From: Clostridiales bacterium
GTDB taxonomy: Bacteria; Bacillota; Clostridia; Tissierellales; Sedimentibacteraceae
Assembly: GCA_003457065.1 (NCBI GenBank)
Contig: DMJQ01000154.1
Coordinates: 44,253-51,870 of the forward strand
DNA length: 7,618 nucleotides
Direction: 5' to 3'
Part shown: piece by piece, positions 1 to 5,907 of the stretch
Position numbering within the stretch: position 1 is the first letter of the stretch
Layout: every line of letters starts with the position of its first letter
Notes under the pieces: generated by a model
Seen by the model: only the letters and a program-made list of their open reading frames with translations
The model's database searches: none
Told to the model about the DNA's origin: nothing
Made by a program: the position numbers and the translations under genes

Positions 1-1
1 A

Positions 2-1270
2 AATCTTGTTTCCTTCATAGGATTTCCCGGTGCTTATTATTCCATGATAGCATTGGTTCCCGCATTGTTTGCGGTTCCCCTTCTGTCAGCATACAGAGGT
101 TTTTTCCAGGGAACTCAGAATATGATGCCGATTGCGCTGTCACAGATCATTGAGCAGGTATTCAGGGTTGCTGTCGGACTTTATCTGGCATATGCGCTGG
201 TAGGCAAAGGTCTTGAAGAAGCAGCCGCAGGAGCTACGTTCGGAGCATCAGCCGGAGGAGTTGCAGCTTTAATATTAATATACGTGATGTTTTTCTTCAG
301 CAAAAAAACAATCAAGGAAGAAATTAAATTATCATCTAACAATAAGACCGAGCCTGTATGGGATATAGTAAAGAGTCTATTGTACATAGCAATACCGATA
401 ACTATCGGAGCATCAATCGCACCTCTCATGGGAAACATGGATTCATACGTTGTATCTGACAGACTTTCTGCCATAGGCTATACTGTAGAAGAATATACGA
501 ATATGTACGGTGAATTGAGCGGAACGGCACAGACGCTGATAAACTTCCCGCAGGTGTTTTCAACAGCGGTGGCAATGAGTCTGGTGCCGGCAATTACGGA
601 TGCATTTACCAGAAAACAAACTTCAAGACTTAATATTACTGCCAATGCGGGAGTAAAAATGTCATTGATAATAGGGCTTCCCTGTGGAATCGGCATGTTC
701 ATGCTTGCCGAACCGATTATTGCACTGCTGTATGCTTCCATCGGACCTGAAAAACACGCAAGCTCCGGTGCGCTTCTGGAGATACTGGCGATAGGTGTTA
801 TTTTCCTTACGCTGGTTCAGGCATTTACCGCAATACTGCAATCTGTAAACAAGCAGTTTTATCCAGTAAAGAACCTTGCGCTGGGTCTTGTGGTAAAAGT
901 AATTCTGTCATATATGTTAATCGGTATTCCATCTGTAAATATAAAGGGTGCCGCCATAAGCACCACAATTTCATACTTGATTATTGCTCTGCTGAACTGG
1001 CACGATATAAATAAAACAAAAATTAAGATCAATCTGATCAGTGTATCCGCAAGACCGCTTGCATCTGCGGCAGTGATGGCGGTAGCTACGGGAGTTTCAT
1101 TCAGGTTTTTAAATACGGCACTGGGAAGCAAGAACCTGGCCACGCTTGGCTCTATAGCCATTGCCGCTGTTGTCTACGTAATATGCCTGTTCCTGACGGG
1201 AGCTATTACAAAAGAGGACTTAGAGCTGATACCAAAAGGAGAAAAATTATCAAGATTTGTGAGGAAATAA
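2..1270 (+). CDS. SpoVB/YabM-like polysaccharide (lipid-linked precursor) flippase, 5' partial
   Basis: Integral membrane protein of the MOP/MVF superfamily (SpoVB, YabM, MurJ relatives), which move lipid-linked cell-wall or cortex precursors across the cytoplasmic membrane. The reading frame is open from base 2, so the ATG at 44 is an internal Met and the true start lies upstream. About 422 codons are visible of a usual 510-550. The family signature RGFFQG followed by N-MMPIALSQIIEQ-R is near the visible start (just after base 91). Many hydrophobic helices follow, roughly every 30 residues, and the tail (ITKEDLELIPKGEKL) is the typical SpoVB-family end. The next gene, mazG, starts 1 base after the TAA, so the two are probably cotranscribed. 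In Clostridia this slot before mazG and hup is usually labelled spoVB; B. subtilis has the paralogue yabM here. Family assignment is firm, but the SpoVB/YabM/MurJ orthology is not settled by sequence reading, so no symbol is given. Confidence 0.9.
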   Translation, partial: NLVSFIGFPGAYYSMIALVPALFAVPLLSAYRGFFQGTQNMMPIALSQIIEQVFRVAVGLYLAYALVGKGLEEAAAGATFGASAGGVAALILIYVMFFFSKKTIKEEIKLSSNNKTEPVWDIVKSLLYIAIPITIGASIAPLMGNMDSYVVSDRLSAIGYTVEEYTNMYGELSGTAQTLINFPQVFSTAVAMSLVPAITDAFTRKQTSRLNITANAGVKMSLIIGLPCGIGMFMLAEPIIALLYASIGPEKHASSGALLEILAIGVIFLTLVQAFTAILQSVNKQFYPVKNLALGLVVKVILSYMLIGIPSVNIKGAAISTTISYLIIALLNWHDINKTKIKINLISVSARPLASAAVMAVATGVSFRFLNTALGSKNLATLGSIAIAAVVYVICLFLTGAITKEDLELIPKGEKLSRFVRK

Positions 1271-1271
1271 A

Positions 1272-2705
1272 ATGAATACCATTCAGATAATAGGCTTGGG
1301 TGCAGGCAGCGAAGATGAACTGACTGTTAAAGCGTTCAAGGCTTTAAATGAAAACATACCTACATTTGCAAGGACAGAGAGACATCCTGTCGTTAAAAAA
1401 CTTAAAGAAACAATTGAAATAGAGTGTTTTGATAATTATTTCGAAAAATATGAAACTTTTGATGAAGTTTATGAAAAAATAACCGATAATATAATAGAAC
1501 TCGTTAATAAGCACGGTAAAATTAATTATTGCACCGCAGGCAGTCCGTATTACGGTGATATTGTAACAAAAAAGCTTATTGATGAATATAAAGACGAAAT
1601 AAATATAATAATAATTGATGGAATGAGTTTTCTTGACAAATGCATCAAGCTTTCGGGTTTTTCAGACTATAAATCTATTAAGATTCTGGATTGTTTGGAA
1701 TCAGATGAATTTTCATTTGATATAAATTCATTTAACATTATTACACAGGTATATGATTTTGAAATGGCATCGCAGCTTAAATTAAAGCTGATGGAAACAT
1801 ACCCTGATGATGCTCCTATATTGAAAATTGACGTGCTGGAAGAGAATGTTAAAAAAATGTCTCTTTTTATGCTCGATCAAGAAAAAAAATACGGATTTTC
1901 AACATATTTTTGTATTCTGCCTATTGAAATTACAAAAAATACAGTGTATAATGTTACTAATCTTTGCAGAGTTGTAAAGATATTGAGAGGTGCGGACGGT
2001 TGTCCGTGGGATATGAAACAGACTCATGACTCCATAAGGCAGCATGTTATTGAAGAAGCATATGAAGTGGTGGATGCTATCGATAATGACGACTTGGATA
2101 ATTTAGTTGAAGAACTTGGTGATTTGCTGTTTCAGGTTGTGTTCCATGCGGAGATCGGAAGCGAGGACGGATACTTTAATTTTGTTGATGTAGTTACGAA
2201 TGTATGCGAAAAAATGTATTCGAGACATCCTCATGTTTTTGGAAGCGTAAAAGCCGACAACGTGGATGAAGCGCTGGAAAGCTGGGAATTATCAAAGCAA
2301 AAAGAAAAAAATTTAAGTACATATACCGATAATCTGAAGAATGTACCTAAGGCATTGTCACCGTTGAGCAGAAGCTACAAAATTCAGAAAAGGGCAGCCA
2401 AAGTTGGTTTTGACTGGCCTGATGCAGAAGGTGCAGTGCTGAAAATTAAAGAGGAACTCTTTGAATTTATTGAAGAATACGACAAAAATGATTCTGAAAA
2501 GATGGAAGATGAGTTCGGTGATTTGCTGTTTGCTCTTGTTAATCTTGCAAGGTTTGTGAAAATAAACCCTGATATTGCGCTTAATAAAACAATTAATAAA
2601 TTTATTACGAGATTTGAGTACATCGAAACACACTCAGAAAAAGATTTAAAGCAAATGACTCTGAAAGAAATGGATGAGTTGTGGGAAGAATCAAAGTTCC
2701 AATAG
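1272..2705 (+). CDS. mazG: MazG/YabN: tetrapyrrole-methylase-like domain fused to tandem MazG nucleoside triphosphate pyrophosphohydrolase
   Basis: Cytoplasmic enzyme of 477 residues, close to the roughly 490 of B. subtilis YabN. The C-terminal half should hydrolyse NTPs or dNTPs to NMP and pyrophosphate (house-cleaning of nucleotide pools). Residues 1-220 form a SAM-dependent tetrapyrrole methylase-like domain (IIGLGAGSED at 6-15, AGSP loop at 89-92, GMSFLD at 117-122). The first MazG domain starts at LRGADGCPWD (238-247), with metal-binding EEAYE (261-265) and ELGD (281-284), then RHPHVFG (318-324). A second MazG domain follows, with EELFE (394-398) and EFGD (414-417), so acidic ligands are present in both. 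The start is ATG 1272 with GAGG 7 bases upstream, overlapping the end of the flippase gene. What the methylase-like domain does in YabN proteins is not established. Here its SAM-loop is altered (AGSPYYGD where B. subtilis has PGHP and a conserved E). The gene is visibly more AT-rich than the flippase gene, mainly in the first half. Confidence 0.93.
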   Translation: MNTIQIIGLGAGSEDELTVKAFKALNENIPTFARTERHPVVKKLKETIEIECFDNYFEKYETFDEVYEKITDNIIELVNKHGKINYCTAGSPYYGDIVTKKLIDEYKDEINIIIIDGMSFLDKCIKLSGFSDYKSIKILDCLESDEFSFDINSFNIITQVYDFEMASQLKLKLMETYPDDAPILKIDVLEENVKKMSLFMLDQEKKYGFSTYFCILPIEITKNTVYNVTNLCRVVKILRGADGCPWDMKQTHDSIRQHVIEEAYEVVDAIDNDDLDNLVEELGDLLFQVVFHAEIGSEDGYFNFVDVVTNVCEKMYSRHPHVFGSVKADNVDEALESWELSKQKEKNLSTYTDNLKNVPKALSPLSRSYKIQKRAAKVGFDWPDAEGAVLKIKEELFEFIEEYDKNDSEKMEDEFGDLLFALVNLARFVKINPDIALNKTINKFITRFEYIETHSEKDLKQMTLKEMDELWEESKFQ

Positions 2706-2740
2706 GAATTTAGATAAAAAAACAAAAGAACATTTATTAA

Positions 2741-2746
2741 GGAGGG
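2741..2746 (+). promoter_or_regulatory. Shine-Dalgarno site that fixes the HU start
   Basis: GGAGGG lies 5 bases before ATG 2752. The frame is also open upstream to an ATG at 2674 inside mazG, but only the 2752 start has this site and gives the canonical HU N-terminus MNKAELI. Confidence 0.9.
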
Positions 2747-2751
2747 TTTTT

Positions 2752-3030
2752 ATGAATAAAGCTGAATTAATTGCTAGTGTTGCAGAAAAAACTGGATTTA
2801 CAAAGAAAGATGCGGAAAAGGCACTAAACGGGTTTATGGAAACAATAAAAGACGAACTAGTAGCAGGCGGCAAAGTTCAATTAGTCGGATTTGGAACTTT
2901 TGAAGTTAGAGACAGAAAAGAAAGACAAGGAAGAAATCCAAGAAATCCTGGTGAAACTATAGAGATACCAGCATCAAAAGCACCGGTATTTAAAGCAGGG
3001 AAATCATTGAAAGAAGCAGTTAATCAATAA
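2752..3030 (+). CDS. hup: HU family DNA-binding protein
   Basis: Nucleoid-associated protein that binds and bends DNA as a dimer with little sequence specificity, compacting the chromosome and assisting replication, repair and recombination. At 92 residues it has the normal HU length. The N-terminal helical dimerisation part is MNKAELIASVAEKTG onward. The family signature GFGTFEVRDRKER is at 46-58, and the beta-arm carries the DNA-intercalating proline in RNP (61-63), followed by RNPGETIEIPA. The tail KAPVFKAGKSLKEAV is also typical. Start ATG 2752 is chosen on the Shine-Dalgarno site and on the length of the family; starting at 2674 would add 26 residues with no HU similarity. It sits 46 bases after mazG and ends in its own terminator. 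No convincing separate promoter is seen in the gap, although HU is normally abundant, so one may lie inside mazG. HU versus the related IHF is decided by context and motif; confidence is high. Confidence 0.97.
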   Translation: MNKAELIASVAEKTGFTKKDAEKALNGFMETIKDELVAGGKVQLVGFGTFEVRDRKERQGRNPRNPGETIEIPASKAPVFKAGKSLKEAVNQ

Positions 3031-3046
3031 GAAATACAAAATAGAG

Positions 3047-3074
3047 AGACCGTTTAACGGTCTTTTTCTTTTTT
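3047..3074 (+). terminator. Intrinsic terminator after hup
   Basis: A perfect 7-bp stem AGACCGT / ACGGTCT (3047-3053 and 3057-3063) with a 3-base loop is followed by a T-rich run (3063-3074, one C). It lies 16 bases after the hup stop and separates the housekeeping block from the metal operon. Confidence 0.93.
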
Positions 3075-3097
3075 GAACATTGAAATATATAAATATG

Positions 3098-3126
3098 TTG
3101 ACAAATAATTAATGTTACAGTATAAT
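3098..3126 (+). promoter_or_regulatory. Consensus sigma-A promoter of the metal operon
   Basis: TTGACA (3098-3103), a 17-base spacer and TATAAT (3121-3126) match the housekeeping consensus at every position. Transcription should start near 3132-3134, giving a leader of about 32 bases before the TTG start codon. A promoter this strong is expected to need repression, which fits the operator directly behind it. Confidence 0.92.
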
Positions 3127-3151
3127 TGCAAATGCGAATTGTTTGCAATTA
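3123..3151 (+). promoter_or_regulatory. Fur-family-type operator overlapping the promoter -10 and start site
   Basis: A perfect inverted repeat with 10-bp arms (TAATTGCAAA at 3123-3132, TTTGCAATTA at 3142-3151) is separated by 9 bases. Inside it the sequence reads GCAAAT-GCGAAT-T-GTTTGC (3128-3146), the same 6-6-1-6 hexamer layout as the classical Fur box GATAAT-GATAAT-C-ATTATC. The right part (3133-3147) is a 7-1-7 near-palindrome, TGCGAAT-T-GTTTGCA. Because it covers the -10 edge and the predicted start point, bound protein would block RNA polymerase. The probable ligand is the Fur-family regulator encoded second in the operon; this is inferred from proximity and box geometry. Confidence 0.8.
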
Positions 3152-3156
3152 GGAGG
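3151..3156 (+). promoter_or_regulatory. Shine-Dalgarno site for the TTG-started permease
   Basis: A full AGGAGG lies 8 bases before TTG 3165. It supports this rare start codon; there is no ATG or GTG in frame at a comparable distance, and the protein begins sensibly with MEILKD. Confidence 0.88.
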
Positions 3157-3164
3157 TCAAAACT

Positions 3165-3992
3165 TTGGAAATTTTAAAGGACACAATTATAGATTCGTTG
3201 AGAATATTTCCGTTTTTATTTGTAACATATTTAATAATAGAATATATAGATCATAAATCATCGGAAAAATTAGTAGCAGGATTGAGAAAGTACGGAGTTT
3301 CTGGTGGAGCTCTGCTGGGAAGTTTTCCTCAATGCGGATTTTCGGTGGCTGCGGCAAATCTTTACACAAATAAAGTTATATCTGCCGGAACATTGATAGC
3401 GGTTTTTATTTCCACATCCGATGAGGCCATTCCTGTTATACTTGCAAATTCAGGGAATCTGGGCATAATTGTTGAACTTATAGCTGTAAAAGTTGCGATA
3501 GCCGTAGTTGCGGGATTTGTTGCCGACCGTTTCTTTAATAAGTTCTTTGAAGCTGAGCGTACAAACAGCAGCGTCAGCAGCCACTGTCATTGTCACGAAT
3601 GCCATGACGGCATTGTAATTTCAGCGTTGAAACATACGGTCAATATATTTGCTTTTGTGACGATAACCATGCTTTTGATGAACATGGCAATATCATTTTT
3701 GGGTGAAGAAAATCTTTCAAAAATACTTCTCACTCACAGTATACTTCAGCCTGTGGTTGCGGCGCTGATAGGTTTTATACCAAACTGTGCGTCATCGATT
3801 GTTATTACGCAGCTGTATTTATCGGGCAGCTTAAGTTTCGGTTCGGCTGTTGCGGGTCTGAGCACGGGTGCAGGCGTAGGATTCATCGTACTTTTCAAGG
3901 AAAATAAGAAAATAAAAGAAAATATTAAAATAATGTTTTACATTTATATAGTTGCAGTCGCAGCTGGAAGTTTAATTCAGGCATGGATGTAG
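3165..3992 (+). CDS. ArsP_2-type heavy-metal/'arsenic efflux' permease (also annotated putative manganese transporter)
   Basis: Polytopic membrane permease of 275 residues with about eight hydrophobic segments. I recognise the paired motifs of the ArsP_2 family (Pfam PF11449, 'putative 10TM heavy-metal exporter'): [16 protein letters not shown] (52-67) and [19 protein letters not shown] (203-221), two half-repeats each with an intramembrane Cys (C57, C208). TSDEA at 84-88 adds acidic residues in the first half only. Between the halves a cytoplasmic or external loop carries a metal-binding-like cluster, H140 C141 H142 C143 H144 E145 C146 H147 D148. Translation starts at TTG with a full AGGAGG. 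A strong promoter and a Fur-type operator stand just upstream, and a Fur-family regulator follows after 9 bases, so the pair is an operon. Substrate names in this family are largely predicted. A Fur-type regulator and a His/Cys loop favour a divalent or soft transition metal over arsenite, which ArsR-type repressors usually control. Export is the family assumption; uptake cannot be excluded. Confidence 0.8.
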   Translation: MEILKDTIIDSLRIFPFLFVTYLIIEYIDHKSSEKLVAGLRKYGVSGGALLGSFPQCGFSVAAANLYTNKVISAGTLIAVFISTSDEAIPVILANSGNLGIIVELIAVKVAIAVVAGFVADRFFNKFFEAERTNSSVSSHCHCHECHDGIVISALKHTVNIFAFVTITMLLMNMAISFLGEENLSKILLTHSILQPVVAALIGFIPNCASSIVITQLYLSGSLSFGSAVAGLSTGAGVGFIVLFKENKKIKENIKIMFYIYIVAVAAGSLIQAWM

Positions 3993-4001
3993 AGGTTTAT
4001 T

Positions 4002-4421
4002 ATGATTGAGGATCTTCTTAAAAAAGCATCATTAAAAAATACAAAGCAGAGATATACAATACTTTCAATAATCGAATCTGCAGAGGAGCCTATGACGGCA
4101 GAGGAAATTTTTAAGAGGCTTGCAGATGAAGAAATTAAAATTAATTTATCTACAGTTTACAGAAACCTTAATATGCTTACAGGTAAAAATGTATTGCTGA
4201 AAATACTTAAAGGTGACGGAACCGCTGCATATGAGATAAATAATTCTTCGCACAGCCATTACATAACATGCTGCATGTGCAACAGCTCTGTGCTGATTGA
4301 TGATACATGTCCCGTAAAAGAACTGAGCGAAACAGTGAGTGAAAAAACCGGATTTAAGGTCACGGGTCACAGCCTGCAGCTTACGGGCATATGCTCTGAG
4401 TGTTTAAAAAAACAAAAATAG
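4002..4421 (+). CDS. Fur-family metal-responsive transcriptional regulator
   Basis: Cytoplasmic dimeric DNA-binding repressor of 139 residues, normal for Fur/Zur/PerR proteins. The N-terminal winged helix spans roughly 1-80, with the family's recognition-helix signature LSTVYRNLNML at 49-59. The C-terminal dimerisation/metal domain has H84, H86 and the structural zinc pairs C90-x-x-C93 and C131-x-x-C134, plus H123 in the G-H-x-L-x-L-x-G segment. Compared with common Fur proteins the His-rich stretch before the first CxxC is short (SHSHY), there is an extra C91, and N rather than G follows the first pair. The gene starts 9 bases after the permease stop with an AGAGG site 6 bases from the ATG, and it ends within a terminator stem. 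It most likely represses its own operon through the upstream box. Whether it senses zinc, manganese, iron or peroxide cannot be decided by reading; zinc (Zur-like) is plausible but unproved, so no symbol is given. Confidence 0.93.
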   Translation: MIEDLLKKASLKNTKQRYTILSIIESAEEPMTAEEIFKRLADEEIKINLSTVYRNLNMLTGKNVLLKILKGDGTAAYEINNSSHSHYITCCMCNSSVLIDDTCPVKELSETVSEKTGFKVTGHSLQLTGICSECLKKQK

Positions 4422-4445
4422 AGGCCTTTAGGACCTCTATTTTTT
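4414..4445. terminator. Bidirectional terminator between the Fur-family gene and livF
   Basis: Left arm AAAAATAGAGG (4414-4424) pairs with right arm CCTCTATTTTT (4434-4444); the inner CC/GG can also pair around a bulged A at 4433. T-runs lie on both sides (T4440-T4445 for the + strand; the A-rich 4406-4418 gives a U-run for the - strand). It serves two convergent genes, and the TAG stop codons of both fall inside the arms (4419-4421 on +, 4437-4439 on -). Confidence 0.92.
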
Positions 4446-5144
4446 GGAAGTTCCAAGATATGCTTCTTTGATCTTTTCATTTTGAAGAAGCTCCGTTCCT
4501 TTGCCTTGCAGTGTTATGCTGCCTGTTTCAAGCACGTAGCCCATGTTGGCAACCTTCAATGCTTTGTTTGCATTTTGTTCAATCAAAAGGATTGTGGTAC
4601 CCTCTCTGTTAATTTCTTTTATAACGTCAAATATGTCGTTAACCACCAGCGGAGCAAGGCCGAGCGATGGTTCATCCATCATGATAAGCTTGGGTTTTGC
4701 CATCAGTGCTCTTCCCACTGCCAGCATCTGCTGCTCGCCTCCTGAAAGAGTTCCTGCCATTTGCCACGAGCGTTCCTTTAATCTTGGGAATAAATCAAAC
4801 ACTCGTCTGATGCTGTCTTCAATACCTTCTGTTTGGAGATATGCTCCGATTTTTAAATTTTCAAGCACCGAAAGGTTGCTGAATACCCTTCTTCCTTCAG
4901 GCATTAGTGTTATACCCCTTTTAGCAATATCAATGGTATCCATTCCAATAATATTTTCATCGAGGAATTCAATTTCTCCCTCGGCTGCTTTCACCAGTCC
5001 GGCAATGGTTCTCAGTGTCGTGCTTTTTCCCGCACCGTTGGCGCCTATGAGGGTTACTATGGATTTTTCCGGAACTTCAAAACTGATGCCCTTGACTGCC
5101 GAAATTCCTCCGTAATTAACATGCAGGTTTTTTACTTTAAGCAT
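4437..5144 (-). CDS. livF: Branched-chain amino acid ABC transporter ATP-binding protein LivF
   Basis: One of the two cytoplasmic ATPases that power uptake of leucine, isoleucine, valine or related substrates through LivH-LivM. The 235 residues match LivF length. Walker A is GANGAGKST (34-42), the ABC signature LSGGEQQ (133-139), and Walker B LIMMDEP (153-159) with catalytic E158. The family-typical LivF stretch MPEGRRVFSNLSVLENL (81-97) is present. The switch position reads IEQN, with Gln (Q190) in place of the usual His, which is the common state in LivF proteins and not damage. The start codon overlaps the livG stop by 8 bases, with a GGGGGTGG purine stretch upstream, indicating translational coupling. 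It is the last gene of the operon and ends in the shared terminator. The operon's true substrate could also be another amino acid or short amide, as this HAAT family includes such members. Confidence 0.96.
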   Translation of the reverse strand: MLKVKNLHVNYGGISAVKGISFEVPEKSIVTLIGANGAGKSTTLRTIAGLVKAAEGEIEFLDENIIGMDTIDIAKRGITLMPEGRRVFSNLSVLENLKIGAYLQTEGIEDSIRRVFDLFPRLKERSWQMAGTLSGGEQQMLAVGRALMAKPKLIMMDEPSLGLAPLVVNDIFDVIKEINREGTTILLIEQNANKALKVANMGYVLETGSITLQGKGTELLQNEKIKEAYLGTSKK

Positions 5145-5907
5145 CTTCTTCCACCCCCAGGTAAGCTTCTATAACTTTAGGATCATTTTTAACTTTTTCG
5201 GCTGTACCCTCTGCTATCAGCTGTCCAAAGTCCAGCACATATATTTTATCGGATATTTTCATTACAAGGTCCATGTGATGTTCTATCATGAATATGGTAA
5301 GGTTAAATTCGTCTCTTATGGTGTAAATAAATTTGGCAAGCTGCTCTGTTTCATAGGGATTCATGCCTGCAGCAGGTTCGTCCAAAAGCAGCAGCGTGGC
5401 ATCTGTTGCCAGAGCCCGTGCTATTTCAAGCTTTCTTTGCTCACCGTAAGGAAGCGAACTGGATATTTCATTTTTCAGATGCAGAAGTCCAAGTTTATCT
5501 AAAAGCATTTCGGATTTTTCTCTCATGTCTTTTTCTTCGGTTCTTGCCCACGGCATCCTTAATGTGCTTGATATAAAATTGCTTTTCACATGCAGATGGT
5601 TGGCAATCAGAATGTTGTCCAGCACAGTCAGATTTTTAAACAGACGTATGTTCTGAAAAGTTCTGGCAATTCCCATGTGAGTTATTCTGTCAGGTGACAT
5701 GCCGGTTATATTTACATCATTAAAATATACACTGCCTTTTGTGGGAATATAAACACCTGTAATTATGTTGAAGGCTGTTGTTTTTCCAGCACCGTTAGGG
5801 CCTATCAATGCCTCTATCCGTCCTTTTTCAACATCTATATTGAGGTTGTTCACAGCTACCACACCGCCGAACTGCATTACAACATTGTCTGCTTTTAAGA
5901 CACCCAT
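5137..5907 (-). CDS. livG: Branched-chain amino acid ABC transporter ATP-binding protein LivG
   Basis: Second cytoplasmic ATPase of the LivHMGF importer, forming the motor with LivF. At 256 residues it has standard LivG length. Walker A is GPNGAGKT (36-43); the family stretch GIARTFQNIRLFKNLTVLDNI is at 79-99; the signature LPYGEQRKLEIARAL (152-166) shows the usual LivG Y in place of the second S/G position; Walker B LLLLDEP is at 172-178; the switch His is H210 in IEHHMD. The insert between FQNIRLF and the signature (about 100-135) is the length expected for LivG compared with LivF. ATG 5907 shares one base with the livM stop (TAATG) and has GAGAGG upstream. All catalytic residues are present, so it should be active. 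Confidence 0.96.
   Translation of the reverse strand: MGVLKADNVVMQFGGVVAVNNLNIDVEKGRIEALIGPNGAGKTTAFNIITGVYIPTKGSVYFNDVNITGMSPDRITHMGIARTFQNIRLFKNLTVLDNILIANHLHVKSNFISSTLRMPWARTEEKDMREKSEMLLDKLGLLHLKNEISSSLPYGEQRKLEIARALATDATLLLLDEPAAGMNPYETEQLAKFIYTIRDEFNLTIFMIEHHMDLVMKISDKIYVLDFGQLIAEGTAEKVKNDPKVIEAYLGVEEDA

Noticed and set aside
44..1270. ATG at 44 as the start of the flippase gene
   Set aside because: The frame is open to base 2 with family-like sequence (GFPGAYYS) upstream and no Shine-Dalgarno site, so the gene is cut by the window edge.
1272..2705. MazG as part of a mazEF toxin-antitoxin module
   Set aside because: No mazE/mazF-like gene is adjacent; the methylase-MazG-MazG architecture and neighbours fit the YabN housekeeping locus.
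2697..2708. Small palindrome TTCC-AATA-GGAA at the mazG stop
   Set aside because: Four-bp arms without a T-run or promoter context are too short to support a terminator or operator.
2384..2725. 113-codon open frame on the - strand opposite mazG
   Set aside because: It lies antisense to the conserved second MazG domain, is low-complexity Ser/Leu rich and has no start signals.
2674..2751. 26-residue N-terminal extension of HU from ATG 2674
   Set aside because: It overlaps mazG, lacks a ribosome site and is not HU-like; ATG 2752 has GGAGGG and the canonical N-terminus.
3123..3151. Inverted repeat as an RNA attenuator or riboswitch hairpin
   Set aside because: With TATAAT at 3121-3126 the transcript should start near 3133, so the left arm is not transcribed; the repeat acts as DNA, not RNA.
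4543..5115. 190-codon open frame on the + strand opposite livF
   Set aside because: It is the antisense shadow of a clearly coding ATPase gene, with no ribosome site and no recognisable protein pattern.
4437..5144. Gln in the LivF switch-His position as an inactivating change
   Set aside because: IEQN/VEQN is the usual sequence in LivF proteins, so it is a family feature.
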